Shown here piece after piece: positions 34,764 through 41,868 of a stretch of 64,000 bases of DNA (position 1 is the stretch's first letter; each line of letters begins with the position of its first letter). Made by a program: the position numbers and the translations under genes. Origin of the DNA: Aureisphaera galaxeae (lineage in GTDB: Bacteria > Bacteroidota > Bacteroidia > Flavobacteriales > Flavobacteriaceae); contig NZ_JAQQTF010000019.1 of assembly GCF_028561275.1 (NCBI RefSeq), positions 248,001 through 312,000 of the forward strand. Direction: 5' to 3'. A model generated the notes under the pieces. It saw only the letters and a program-made list of their open reading frames with translations. It was not told where the DNA came from and did not search any database.

Positions 34764-36716
34764 ATGGGGGAAAAGAAGAAAGTTTGGTACAAAGTACTCA
34801 GTAATAAGAAAGACCTTCCTGAGGGAAGGGTCAAGACCGTTACAGCCGCCCATCAAGGAATCTGCCTCACGCATTTCGAAGGAAAATTTTCGGCGCTCGA
34901 TAATAAATGTCCTCATCAAGGTGGCCCCCTGGGCGAGGGATCTATAGAAAATGGAATGTTGCGTTGTCCGTGGCATGGTTGGGATTTTCATCCTTGTACA
35001 GGATTGCCTCCGGGAGGATATGACGATGGTGTAAAGACCTTCGAAGTAAAAGAAGAAGGCGATGCTGTATACGTTGCTTTGGAAGAAGAAGCGCCACACG
35101 TAGACACCATTTCGGATGTCATGATGGAAACTATGGTCAATTGGGGTGTGGATACGGTCTTCGGAATGGTGGGCCACAGTAATTTAGGAGTGGCCGATGC
35201 CATGCGCAGGCTAGAAGAAAAAGGAAAACTTCAGTACTTCGGAATAAGACATGAAGGAGCCGCTGCTTTTGCGGCTTCAGGCTACGCTAAACTTACTGGA
35301 AAGCCAGCCGTTTGTTTTGGGATTGCAGGACCCGGAGCCACCAATATGTTTACGGGCATGTGGGATGCCAAAGTGGATCGTGTTCCCCTATTGGCACTTT
35401 CTGGACAGGTAGATACCCATGTGTTGGGAACGGGTGCTTTTCAGGAAGTGGACTTGGTGAAAGCCTTTCAGACAGTGGCCGATTTCAATCATGCGGTTCA
35501 GGAGCATTCCCGTCATAGCGAATTGATGTCTTTGGCTATAAAACATGCCTTGGTGAAAAGGGATGTTTCCCACATCACCTTTCCCGATGAGGTGGCTTTT
35601 ACTCCTAAGCGTACATGGGAAAAACCAAAGACTCCAGAAAATAGAATTACCCCAATGAATATCGCACCGCCTCAGCAAATGCTGGATAAAGCGATACAAA
35701 TGATTTTGAAAGCCAAGCGACCAGCGATTATAGTAGGTCACGGAGCGCGATTCCATATGGAAGCCATCATTTCGTTTGCACAAAAAATGAATTGTCCGGT
35801 CATTACGACATTCAAAGGAAAAGGCCTTATTCCCGATGCCCACGAATTGGGCTGTGGAGTACTGGGTAGGAGTGGAACCCCAATTGCTTCCTGGTTTATG
35901 AACGAAAGTGATTTATTAATCGTCTTCGGAGCTTCCTTCTCCAATCACACTGGAATCACTCCCAAGAAACCCATTATACAAGTGGATTTCGACCCTATGG
36001 CATTGAGTAAGTTCCATAAAGTAGATGCCGCACTTTGGGGTGAGATTTCAGAAACATTACATAGAATTGAAGCTGCCACGAATGGGAAGTTGGACACCAT
36101 TGATCAAAGGGACGAAATTGCAAATCGTTGGAGCATTTGGAAGGCAGAAAAGGAAAGTCGACTTAAAGATCAAGGGGAGGATGGAATTAGTTCCATCGCT
36201 GTGTTCGACGTTATGAATCGGGTAACCCCAGAAAACGCTGTCATTGCTGTCGATGTAGGGAACAATACCTATTCCTTTGGGCGCTATTTCGAACCCAAAC
36301 ACCAATCCATTATTATGTCTGGTTATCTGGGCTCCATCGGATTTGCCTTACCTGCTGCCATGGGAGCGTGGGCAGCTCAAGGAAAGGAGCGACCTATTTG
36401 GTCTGTTTCGGGAGATGGAGGCATGGGGCAATATTTAGGAGAATGGATGACCTTGGTGAAATACAATATGAACATCAAACACGTGCTCTTGAACAATTCA
36501 GAATTGGGTAAAATCTCGAAAGAACAACGCGGTGCTGAACTAGATGTTTGGCAAACCAGCTTACACAATCCCAATTTTGCCGATTTCGCCAATAATTGTG
36601 GCGCATTGGGAATCCGAGTGGAAGATGTTGCCGATTTGGAAGCCGCTATGATCCGATTACGGGATCATGATGGACCAGCGCTGCTGGATATTGTTTGTGA
36701 TGTTAACCTTATCTAG
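34764..36716 (+). CDS. Rieske domain fused to pyruvate-oxidase-like thiamine-diphosphate enzyme
   Basis: A 650-residue fusion protein. Residues about 7-107 form a Rieske [2Fe-2S] domain (C49-x-H51 in NKCPHQGGPLG, C68-x2-H71 in RCPWHGWDFHP). Residues about 112-650 form a complete ThDP enzyme of the pyruvate oxidase/acetohydroxyacid synthase superfamily. E164 in IRHEGAAAFAASGYAKLTGK activates the cofactor, GPGATNMFTGMWDAK lies near 189-203, a central domain covers about 300-435, and the ThDP motif GDGGMGQYLGE starts near 550 with the NN at 577-578. FQEVDLVKAF near 226-235 favours the pyruvate oxidase branch. A Rieske centre could pass electrons from 2-keto acid decarboxylation to a carrier; this is inference. 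It starts 12 bases after the antiporter gene. Confidence 0.88.
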   Translation: MGEKKKVWYKVLSNKKDLPEGRVKTVTAAHQGICLTHFEGKFSALDNKCPHQGGPLGEGSIENGMLRCPWHGWDFHPCTGLPPGGYDDGVKTFEVKEEGDAVYVALEEEAPHVDTISDVMMETMVNWGVDTVFGMVGHSNLGVADAMRRLEEKGKLQYFGIRHEGAAAFAASGYAKLTGKPAVCFGIAGPGATNMFTGMWDAKVDRVPLLALSGQVDTHVLGTGAFQEVDLVKAFQTVADFNHAVQEHSRHSELMSLAIKHALVKRDVSHITFPDEVAFTPKRTWEKPKTPENRITPMNIAPPQQMLDKAIQMILKAKRPAIIVGHGARFHMEAIISFAQKMNCPVITTFKGKGLIPDAHELGCGVLGRSGTPIASWFMNESDLLIVFGASFSNHTGITPKKPIIQVDFDPMALSKFHKVDAALWGEISETLHRIEAATNGKLDTIDQRDEIANRWSIWKAEKESRLKDQGEDGISSIAVFDVMNRVTPENAVIAVDVGNNTYSFGRYFEPKHQSIIMSGYLGSIGFALPAAMGAWAAQGKERPIWSVSGDGGMGQYLGEWMTLVKYNMNIKHVLLNNSELGKISKEQRGAELDVWQTSLHNPNFADFANNCGALGIRVEDVADLEAAMIRLRDHDGPALLDIVCDVNLI

Positions 36717-36726
36717 GAAACCTGCG

Positions 36727-37056
36727 TTAGGATTCGGACTTACCAATATCGTCGATAAGATCTTCGTCTACTTTTTTGTCCTTTTTCCACATGCGTTTCA
36801 ATAGGAAGTAGAAACCGGCACAGGTGAGCAATCCGAAAGGAACTGCCATTAAGCCCAATCCTATATCGCTATAATCATAGATAGAGGAGTTGCTCCATAT
36901 CTCGATATAGAAAGCGAACAAAACTCCGAAGATGAAGGTGCCTGCATAGTAGGAGAGTACTCCAGCGATAGCAAATCCCCACTTGCTTTTGTTGTGGTCT
37001 TCGGCAAGGTTGTAGAAGTACTTACCGATAAAATAGATGAGAATTATTCCAAGCAT
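36727..37056 (-). CDS. Small membrane protein, function unknown
   Basis: A 109-residue protein with an N-terminal helix (about 1-16) and two further hydrophobic segments (about 25-50 and 65-87), ending in a charged tail (KRMWKKDKKVDEDLIDD). No family is recognised, though short proteins with this GKYFYNLAEDHNKSKWGFAI-type start occur widely in flavobacteria by recall. It converges on the ThDP-enzyme gene with ten bases between the stops, and its 5' side faces the promoter of the immunophilin gene. The coding frame and typical composition make it a likely real gene. Confidence 0.62.
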   Translation of the reverse strand: MLGIILIYFIGKYFYNLAEDHNKSKWGFAIAGVLSYYAGTFIFGVLFAFYIEIWSNSSIYDYSDIGLGLMAVPFGLLTCAGFYFLLKRMWKKDKKVDEDLIDDIGKSES

Positions 37057-37123
37057 AATAAAAGGTCGATTAATTGCTGCAATTTAACTTTAATTTTCAT
37101 TTCTGCCTTCACTTTCAAAAACG

Positions 37124-37131
37124 TACCTTTG
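37124..37131 (+). promoter_or_regulatory. Promoter -7 element before the immunophilin gene
   Basis: TACCTTTG at 37124-37131, a perfect TAnnTTTG, lies 22 bases before the ATG at 37154. No clear TTG is found at the expected -33 distance. It sits in the gap between divergent genes. Confidence 0.5.
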
Positions 37132-37153
37132 CGGCTCACTAAATTGAAACAAA

Positions 37154-38086
37154 ATGCAAGACGGTATTTACGCTAAAATTACCACTGAAAAAGGAGAAAT
37201 TCTTATTAAACTAACTCATGACAAGACCCCAGGAACCGTTGGGAACTTTGTAGGTCTTGCCGAAGGGAATTTAGAGAATGGTGCCCAACCTCAAGGAACA
37301 CCTTACTACGATGGATTGAAATTCCACCGAGTGATTCCAGATTTTATGATTCAAGGGGGTGACCCCAATGGAACGGGAGCAGGTGGTCCAGGGTATAACT
37401 TTGATGATGAATTTCACCCAGAATTGAAGCACGATCGTCCTGGTGTACTTTCTATGGCAAATGCTGGGCCTGGCACCAACGGAAGTCAGTTTTTTATTAC
37501 CCACGTCCCTACCGATTGGTTGGACAACAAGCACACTGTGTTTGGACATGTGGTTGAAGGACAAGACGTGGTAGATAGCGTTGCTCAGGGTGATTCTATG
37601 CAAAAAGTAGAGATTATCCGTGTGGGTGAAGAGGCTGAAAAGTGGAATGCAGTGGAAACATTCCGTCAATTTAATGGAGCAAAAGCCGAACGAGAAGCTG
37701 CGGCTAAGAGAGCACAAGAGGAATTACTTACTTCTATTTCTGAAGGTTTCGAGAAAACCGAGAGTGGATTGCGCTATCAGATCATTCAAAAGGGAGATGG
37801 TGCGAAAGCCGAACAAGGAAAAACCGTTGCTGTTCACTATAAAGGAATGTTCCCAGATGGTAGGGAATTCGATAACTCCTTCAAACGCGGAAATCCGATC
37901 GAGTTTCCTGTAGGAATGGGAAATGTGATTCCTGGCTGGGACGAAGGTATTCAGTTATTGCAAGTAGGTGATAAAGCCCGTTTTGTGATCCCTTCCCATT
38001 TGGCCTACGGAAGCCGTGGAGCTGGTGGAGTTATTCCTCCCAATGCCACTTTGGTTTTCGATGTAGAGCTAATGAATGTAAAATAA
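37154..38086 (+). CDS. Dual-family immunophilin: cyclophilin-FKBP fusion prolyl isomerase
   Basis: A 310-residue cytoplasmic protein (no signal peptide) that joins two unrelated peptidyl-prolyl cis-trans isomerases. Residues about 5-155 are cyclophilin: [15 protein letters not shown] near 56-70 with the catalytic Arg, [11 protein letters not shown] near 110-120 and W near 126. A charged linker rich in Ala, Lys and Glu (about 175-200) leads to an FKBP domain at about 207-310: [29 protein letters not shown] and [19 protein letters not shown]. Both active sites look intact. Fusions of this order are known from flavobacteria. It is a single-gene unit with its own promoter and a strong terminator. 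Confidence 0.93.
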   Translation: MQDGIYAKITTEKGEILIKLTHDKTPGTVGNFVGLAEGNLENGAQPQGTPYYDGLKFHRVIPDFMIQGGDPNGTGAGGPGYNFDDEFHPELKHDRPGVLSMANAGPGTNGSQFFITHVPTDWLDNKHTVFGHVVEGQDVVDSVAQGDSMQKVEIIRVGEEAEKWNAVETFRQFNGAKAEREAAAKRAQEELLTSISEGFEKTESGLRYQIIQKGDGAKAEQGKTVAVHYKGMFPDGREFDNSFKRGNPIEFPVGMGNVIPGWDEGIQLLQVGDKARFVIPSHLAYGSRGAGGVIPPNATLVFDVELMNVK

Positions 38087-38172
38087 GGACTTCTCGATAC
38101 AGTTTTTCTTCGAAAAACGACTCGAAGTACTACACTAAAAATAGTTCATAAACTGTTTATATCAATACAGAA

Positions 38173-38207
38173 AAAACGTCTTCCACTCGGAGGACGTTTT
38201 TTATTTT
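38173..38207 (+). terminator. Rho-independent terminator after the immunophilin gene
   Basis: AAAACGTCTTCC at 38173-38184 pairs with GGAGGACGTTTT at 38189-38200 (12 pairs, one G-T), loop ACTC, followed by a T-rich run to 38207. It lies 87 bases after the stop and separates this gene from the DinB-like gene. Confidence 0.88.
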
Positions 38208-38229
38208 TATGCAAACCTTTTCAAGCCTT

Positions 38230-38766
38230 ATGAATTTAGAAAAACAACGTTATCCCATTGGCCGATTTGCGGCTCCAGAAACCGTATCGGATTCCCTATT
38301 GAATGAAGCCATTACTATTTTGGAAATCTTTCCCGAAAATCTTAAAGAGTTACTTCAGGGGATTACCAAAGAAGAATTGAATACACCCTACCGAGAAGGA
38401 GGTTGGACGGTTCGTCAGGTAGTGCACCATTTGGCCGATAGCCATCACAATAGCTACATTCGTTTTAAATGGACGCTTACCGAGGATAACCCAACCATTA
38501 AGGCTTATAATGAGGCTGCTTGGGCGGCATTGGGCGATTATGCTACTGCTCCTATAGCTTGGTCCATAGACCATTTGGAAAATATTCACCACAAATTAGT
38601 ACACCTACTCCGAATGTTAACAACCGATCAGTGGGAGCGTACTTTTGTGCATCCCGAAACAGGAGCAACCATGAACCTAAGGACTTTGGCTCTAATGTAT
38701 TCTTGGCATAGTATGCACCATTACACGCATATTAAGAATGCCTTATCAAAGGAAGCAGTAGGGTAA
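38230..38766 (+). CDS. YfiT/DinB-family putative bacillithiol S-transferase
   Basis: A 178-residue helical-bundle protein of the DinB/YfiT (BstA) group, whose members transfer thiols such as bacillithiol to electrophiles using a metal bound by three His. VRQVVHHLADSHHNSYIRFK near 58-77 and YSWHSMHHYTHI near 157-168 supply the histidine ligands. TEDNPTIKAYNEAAWA between them is typical of YfiT. I chose ATG 38230 because relatives start with MNLE-x-x-YPIG; the ATG at 38209 would place the start inside the terminator T-run. Bacteroidota make bacillithiol, which fits, but an unrelated metal hydrolase role is possible. It converges on the DUF1028 gene. Confidence 0.84.
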   Translation: MNLEKQRYPIGRFAAPETVSDSLLNEAITILEIFPENLKELLQGITKEELNTPYREGGWTVRQVVHHLADSHHNSYIRFKWTLTEDNPTIKAYNEAAWAALGDYATAPIAWSIDHLENIHHKLVHLLRMLTTDQWERTFVHPETGATMNLRTLALMYSWHSMHHYTHIKNALSKEAVG

Positions 38767-38776
38767 TCTTCTTTTT

Positions 38777-39757
38777 TTATTGCACAATTAATTTTTCGGT
38801 GGCCAATGGTTTTCCGTTTTCGAAAAGGGAAATGAAATAGATACCACTGTTGTAATTCAAAACATCCAGGTATAAATGGTTTTTGGGTGAGGAAACAGAT
38901 CGTTCCGCTACTGTTTTACCTGCGATATCCACGATTTTGTATTCGGTAATCATGCGATCCTGCGTTCTAATAACTACTTGTTCATGTGCTGGATTCGGCA
39001 CCACAGTCATACTCACAGCTTCGAAAGATTCGTTGCTTAGTGTCGCATCGTAAGCATCCTGTAAGGCATCTATAGGTTCGAAAACAGTCGAGGTAACCCA
39101 AACGTTTAAATCCAACGACAGATTTCCATAGCTACTATCCGTATCCGATGGATCAGCTACCCTAAGGAAAGCGGACAAGGAACTCACTCCGTCACTAAGG
39201 CATCGCTCATCTGCTCCCGGTCTTTTGGCACCTTGCAGGGAAGCCATTAGCTTATCGGCCAGGGTTCCTTCCGTATTCAAAAAGGCTGTTTCCATATCGT
39301 TAACGACATCTTGAGAAATAAGAATATTACCAGCAATCGCATAGTTAGGACCTGCGATATGGATAAATTCCTCAAAGCAATTTTCACCCGTGTAGGCGGC
39401 GCTTCTAGGATTTCCCGAATTCAGGTCCACAATATTGTATTGACGTGTCGTAGGATTGTTACTTACGTCATTGGCAATTAACCAATCTATAATTTCCTCT
39501 GGGGAATCTCCAGCTTCCATACGGGCACGGGCATTCGCTTGGTTTACAGGGCTCCAAAAAGACTGGGTGTGAATGGCACCAACGCCTAAAACAATGTCGC
39601 TAATGGCTAAAGCTCCATCTTCGAAAGCCAAACAGGTGGCGCCTGCACTTCCAATTTCACCCGTATCGGGATCCACGGCTACGATAGAAAAGGTGTGTTG
39701 AGCGGTTGCTAGCGCAACTGAAAACAGTAATGCTAAAAGTAAGTATGGCTTTTTCAT
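38777..39757 (-). CDS. Secreted DUF1028 protein with T9SS sorting domain
   Basis: A 326-residue exported protein. Residues 1-19 are a signal peptide (ends ATAQ). Residues about 21-225 form a DUF1028 domain, an Ntn-hydrolase-like fold: TFSIVAVDPDTGEIGSAGAT near its start and a conserved AYTGENCFE segment. The last 75 residues are a type A T9SS sorting domain (VVPNPAHEQVVI, then YNSGIYFISL and a terminal KLIVQ). It is thus expected to cross the outer membrane through T9SS. DUF1028 proteins are of unknown function; a peptidase or amidohydrolase role has been suggested by fold. ATG 39757 is used because the signal peptide starts there; an in-frame start at 39787 would put ten extra residues before it. 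Confidence 0.83.
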   Translation of the reverse strand: MKKPYLLLALLFSVALATAQHTFSIVAVDPDTGEIGSAGATCLAFEDGALAISDIVLGVGAIHTQSFWSPVNQANARARMEAGDSPEEIIDWLIANDVSNNPTTRQYNIVDLNSGNPRSAAYTGENCFEEFIHIAGPNYAIAGNILISQDVVNDMETAFLNTEGTLADKLMASLQGAKRPGADERCLSDGVSSLSAFLRVADPSDTDSSYGNLSLDLNVWVTSTVFEPIDALQDAYDATLSNESFEAVSMTVVPNPAHEQVVIRTQDRMITEYKIVDIAGKTVAERSVSSPKNHLYLDVLNYNSGIYFISLFENGKPLATEKLIVQ

Positions 39758-39845
39758 CTCATGGTTTTTGGTCTTATAAAGATACAAAATACCAGGGGTG
39801 GAAACTACCGTAATGAGTATTTAGTGAGATAAGAAAGAGAACCTA

Positions 39846-40400
39846 TTACTTCCACTTAATATTGCAGCCAATACTAGGCTTTTGGTCTTTTCGTTGCGGA
39901 CTATTGTTAAGAATGTTGTCAATAGCCTCTCTAAGATCCCTACCGTTCACAGGGATACTATTTCCCGGTCGGGAGTTGTCCAATTGACCGCGATAGACCA
40001 GTTTATGTTCAGCGTCGAATAGATAAAAATCTGGAGTGCAAGCAGCGTCATAGGCTTTGGCGACTTCTTGTGTTTCATCGTATAGATATGGGAAAGGATA
40101 GCTGTTATCCCTTGCTACTTCCCACATTTTATCGGGAGCGTCCTGCGGGTATTTTTCCACATCATTACTGCTAATGGCTACGAATCCAAATCCAGTTACA
40201 CGATAGTCGTTGGCTACGCGAACGATTTCTTCATTCACATGAATTACAAAAGGGCAGTGGTTGCAAATAAACATCACAACGGTTCCTTTTTTACCGGCAA
40301 TGTCATGGAAGGTAAAAGTATCTCCACTCACGGAGTCTACCAAGGAAAAGTCGGGCGCTTGCGTTCCCAATGGAAGCATATTGGATTCAGTTCTTGCCAT
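39846..40400 (-). CDS. Thioredoxin-fold AhpC/TSA-like redox protein
   Basis: A 184-residue cytoplasmic protein with thioredoxin/peroxiredoxin fold. LGTQAPDFSLVDSVSG near 11-26 is the AhpC/TSA start, and VVMFICNHCPFV near 41-52 holds a CxxC-type pair in a peroxiredoxin-like position. The pattern CNHCPFVIHVNEE, FVAISSNDVEKYPQDAP and CTPDFYLFD is that of the thioredoxin-family proteins called resA-like or PRX_like1. Two Cys in CxxC form favour thiol reductase over peroxidase activity. The partner and substrate are unknown. It is a single gene upstream of, and divergent from, the LVIVD-repeat protein. Confidence 0.85.
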   Translation of the reverse strand: MARTESNMLPLGTQAPDFSLVDSVSGDTFTFHDIAGKKGTVVMFICNHCPFVIHVNEEIVRVANDYRVTGFGFVAISSNDVEKYPQDAPDKMWEVARDNSYPFPYLYDETQEVAKAYDAACTPDFYLFDAEHKLVYRGQLDNSRPGNSIPVNGRDLREAIDNILNNSPQRKDQKPSIGCNIKWK

Positions 40401-40543
40401 AGTAATTCGAAATTAAAAAATTGATCTTCACGAATGTACAACATAGGTCGCAAATGGTATATTTTGGTTACATTTTTTAAGAAGTACGACCCTTAAGAAT
40501 CTCATAATTTTCTTAATTAAGACAATTAAGTACCCTAATTAGT

Positions 40544-40551
40544 TATATTTG
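40544..40551 (+). promoter_or_regulatory. Promoter -7 element before the LVIVD-repeat gene
   Basis: TATATTTG at 40544-40551 matches TAnnTTTG and lies 36 bases before the ATG at 40588. The 187-base gap between the divergent genes is A+T-rich. No good TTG is seen at -33. Confidence 0.45.
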
Positions 40552-40587
40552 ATGCTATTATACCTAATAAATCAAAAAAACTAACAA

Positions 40588-41817
40588 ATGAAAAAGATTA
40601 CTTTTCTTTTATTATTGACCCCATTATTCTGCTTTGGGCAGATTGAGTTGAAAGGGGTTTTGACCTCCGGTAACTCGGGTACCGATGTCTGGGAATACAT
40701 AGATGATGCCACTGGAAATGTATATGCCATTGTTGGGGGTAACGGGATGTCTGTAGTAGATGTAACCGATCCTACCAACCCTACTCAAATAGCACATTTA
40801 ACCAGTGTTCCTGGTTTCGATGTTAAAGTATGGCAAAACTATGCGTATTGTGGTACTTCGGGAGGAGGTACTGCTGCGGTGGTAGATTTAACAGATCCTG
40901 CCAATCCTGTACAAGTAGGAGGCTTCCCATCTCCTCATAACATTCATATCGACGAAAGAGGATACATGTATAACTCTTCGCCGGGAGTAAGAATCTACGA
41001 CCTAAATCCAGATCCTACCAATCCTACCTTCTTAACACAAGTAGGTAGCGAAGGGCATGATGTTACGGTACGTGGAAATATCATGATCGACTGTCACGGA
41101 TTCGCTGGAACTTTTATTTATGATGTAACCGATCCAGCAAGTCCTACCTTGATTACGGCGATCGATGATTCTACCATCACCTATCACCACCAAGGGGATA
41201 TTTCTACCGATGGAAACTATGTGTACATCTGTGATGAGCTAGGAAACCATCCGCAAGCCGACATTTCTGTTTGGGATATTTCGACTCCAACCAATCCGGT
41301 TCGTGTAAGTGATGTAGCCGATGCTACGGCAACTCCACACAATCTATACGTAATCGATGATTTCGCCTATACTTCATACTATTCTGCTGGATTTAAGGTA
41401 TTCGATATTTCAGATCCTTCTGTACTAAACTTGGCAGATGCGTATGATACCAGTTCATCTTCAGGGGAAGGCTTCTCTGGAGCCTTTGGAGTATATCCAT
41501 CTCCAGAAACTGGAAATATCTATATCAACGATGGTAGTGGGGTATATGTATTTGGATTTGGAGATGTAGCCAGCGTTGAAGACCTAAAAAACAGTCCATT
41601 TTCTATCTATCCAAATCCCGCTCAAGGTGCAGTTAACCTTTCCAGTGAAGGTGAGCCTATAGAAAATGTAAAAGTTTTCTCAATGCTAGGAAAGCAAGTT
41701 ATGGATGTAAATATGACTTCGGTACAGGACTACCGTTTGAATATCGCTGCGCTAAAGACTGGAGTTTACTTTGTGAAAGTTAATGATCATAAAGCACAAA
41801 AATTATTAGTGAAGTAA
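40588..41817 (+). CDS. Secreted LVIVD-repeat (choice-of-anchor B) protein with T9SS sorting domain
   Basis: A 409-residue exported beta-propeller-like protein. The signal peptide ends near residue 17 (CFGQ). The body has repeated blades with the pattern V-x-D-(V/L/I)-(T/S)-DP-x-NP (VVDVTDPTNPTQIAHL, VVDLTDPANPVQVGGF, YDVTDPASPTLITAI, VWDISTPTNPVRVSDV), typical of LVIVD repeats. The C-terminal 70 residues are a T9SS type A sorting domain (FSIYPNPAQGAVNLSS, ending QKLLVK). It is likely a cell-surface or released binding protein of unknown ligand. Its own promoter and terminator make it a single unit. Confidence 0.87.
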   Translation: MKKITFLLLLTPLFCFGQIELKGVLTSGNSGTDVWEYIDDATGNVYAIVGGNGMSVVDVTDPTNPTQIAHLTSVPGFDVKVWQNYAYCGTSGGGTAAVVDLTDPANPVQVGGFPSPHNIHIDERGYMYNSSPGVRIYDLNPDPTNPTFLTQVGSEGHDVTVRGNIMIDCHGFAGTFIYDVTDPASPTLITAIDDSTITYHHQGDISTDGNYVYICDELGNHPQADISVWDISTPTNPVRVSDVADATATPHNLYVIDDFAYTSYYSAGFKVFDISDPSVLNLADAYDTSSSSGEGFSGAFGVYPSPETGNIYINDGSGVYVFGFGDVASVEDLKNSPFSIYPNPAQGAVNLSSEGEPIENVKVFSMLGKQVMDVNMTSVQDYRLNIAALKTGVYFVKVNDHKAQKLLVK

Positions 41818-41837
41818 TAGCAACTTCATGCAAAAGA

Positions 41838-41868
41838 AAAGCCTTTCGTTTCCGAAAGGCTTTTTTTA
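41838..41868. terminator. Bidirectional terminator between LVIVD and SulP genes
   Basis: AAAGCCTTTCG at 41838-41848 pairs with CGAAAGGCTTT at 41853-41863 around a TTTC loop, followed by T's on the plus strand. It lies between two convergent genes and carries A's on the other side, so it can serve both. Confidence 0.88.

Noticed and set aside
35388-35843. 151-residue minus-strand open frame within the Rieske-ThDP gene
   Set aside because: Antisense shadow of a clear ThDP-enzyme coding sequence; the composition (many His, Cys, Trp) is not protein-like for this genome.
37271-37717. 148-residue minus-strand open frame within the immunophilin gene
   Set aside because: Antisense to well-supported cyclophilin motifs; no start signal or family similarity.
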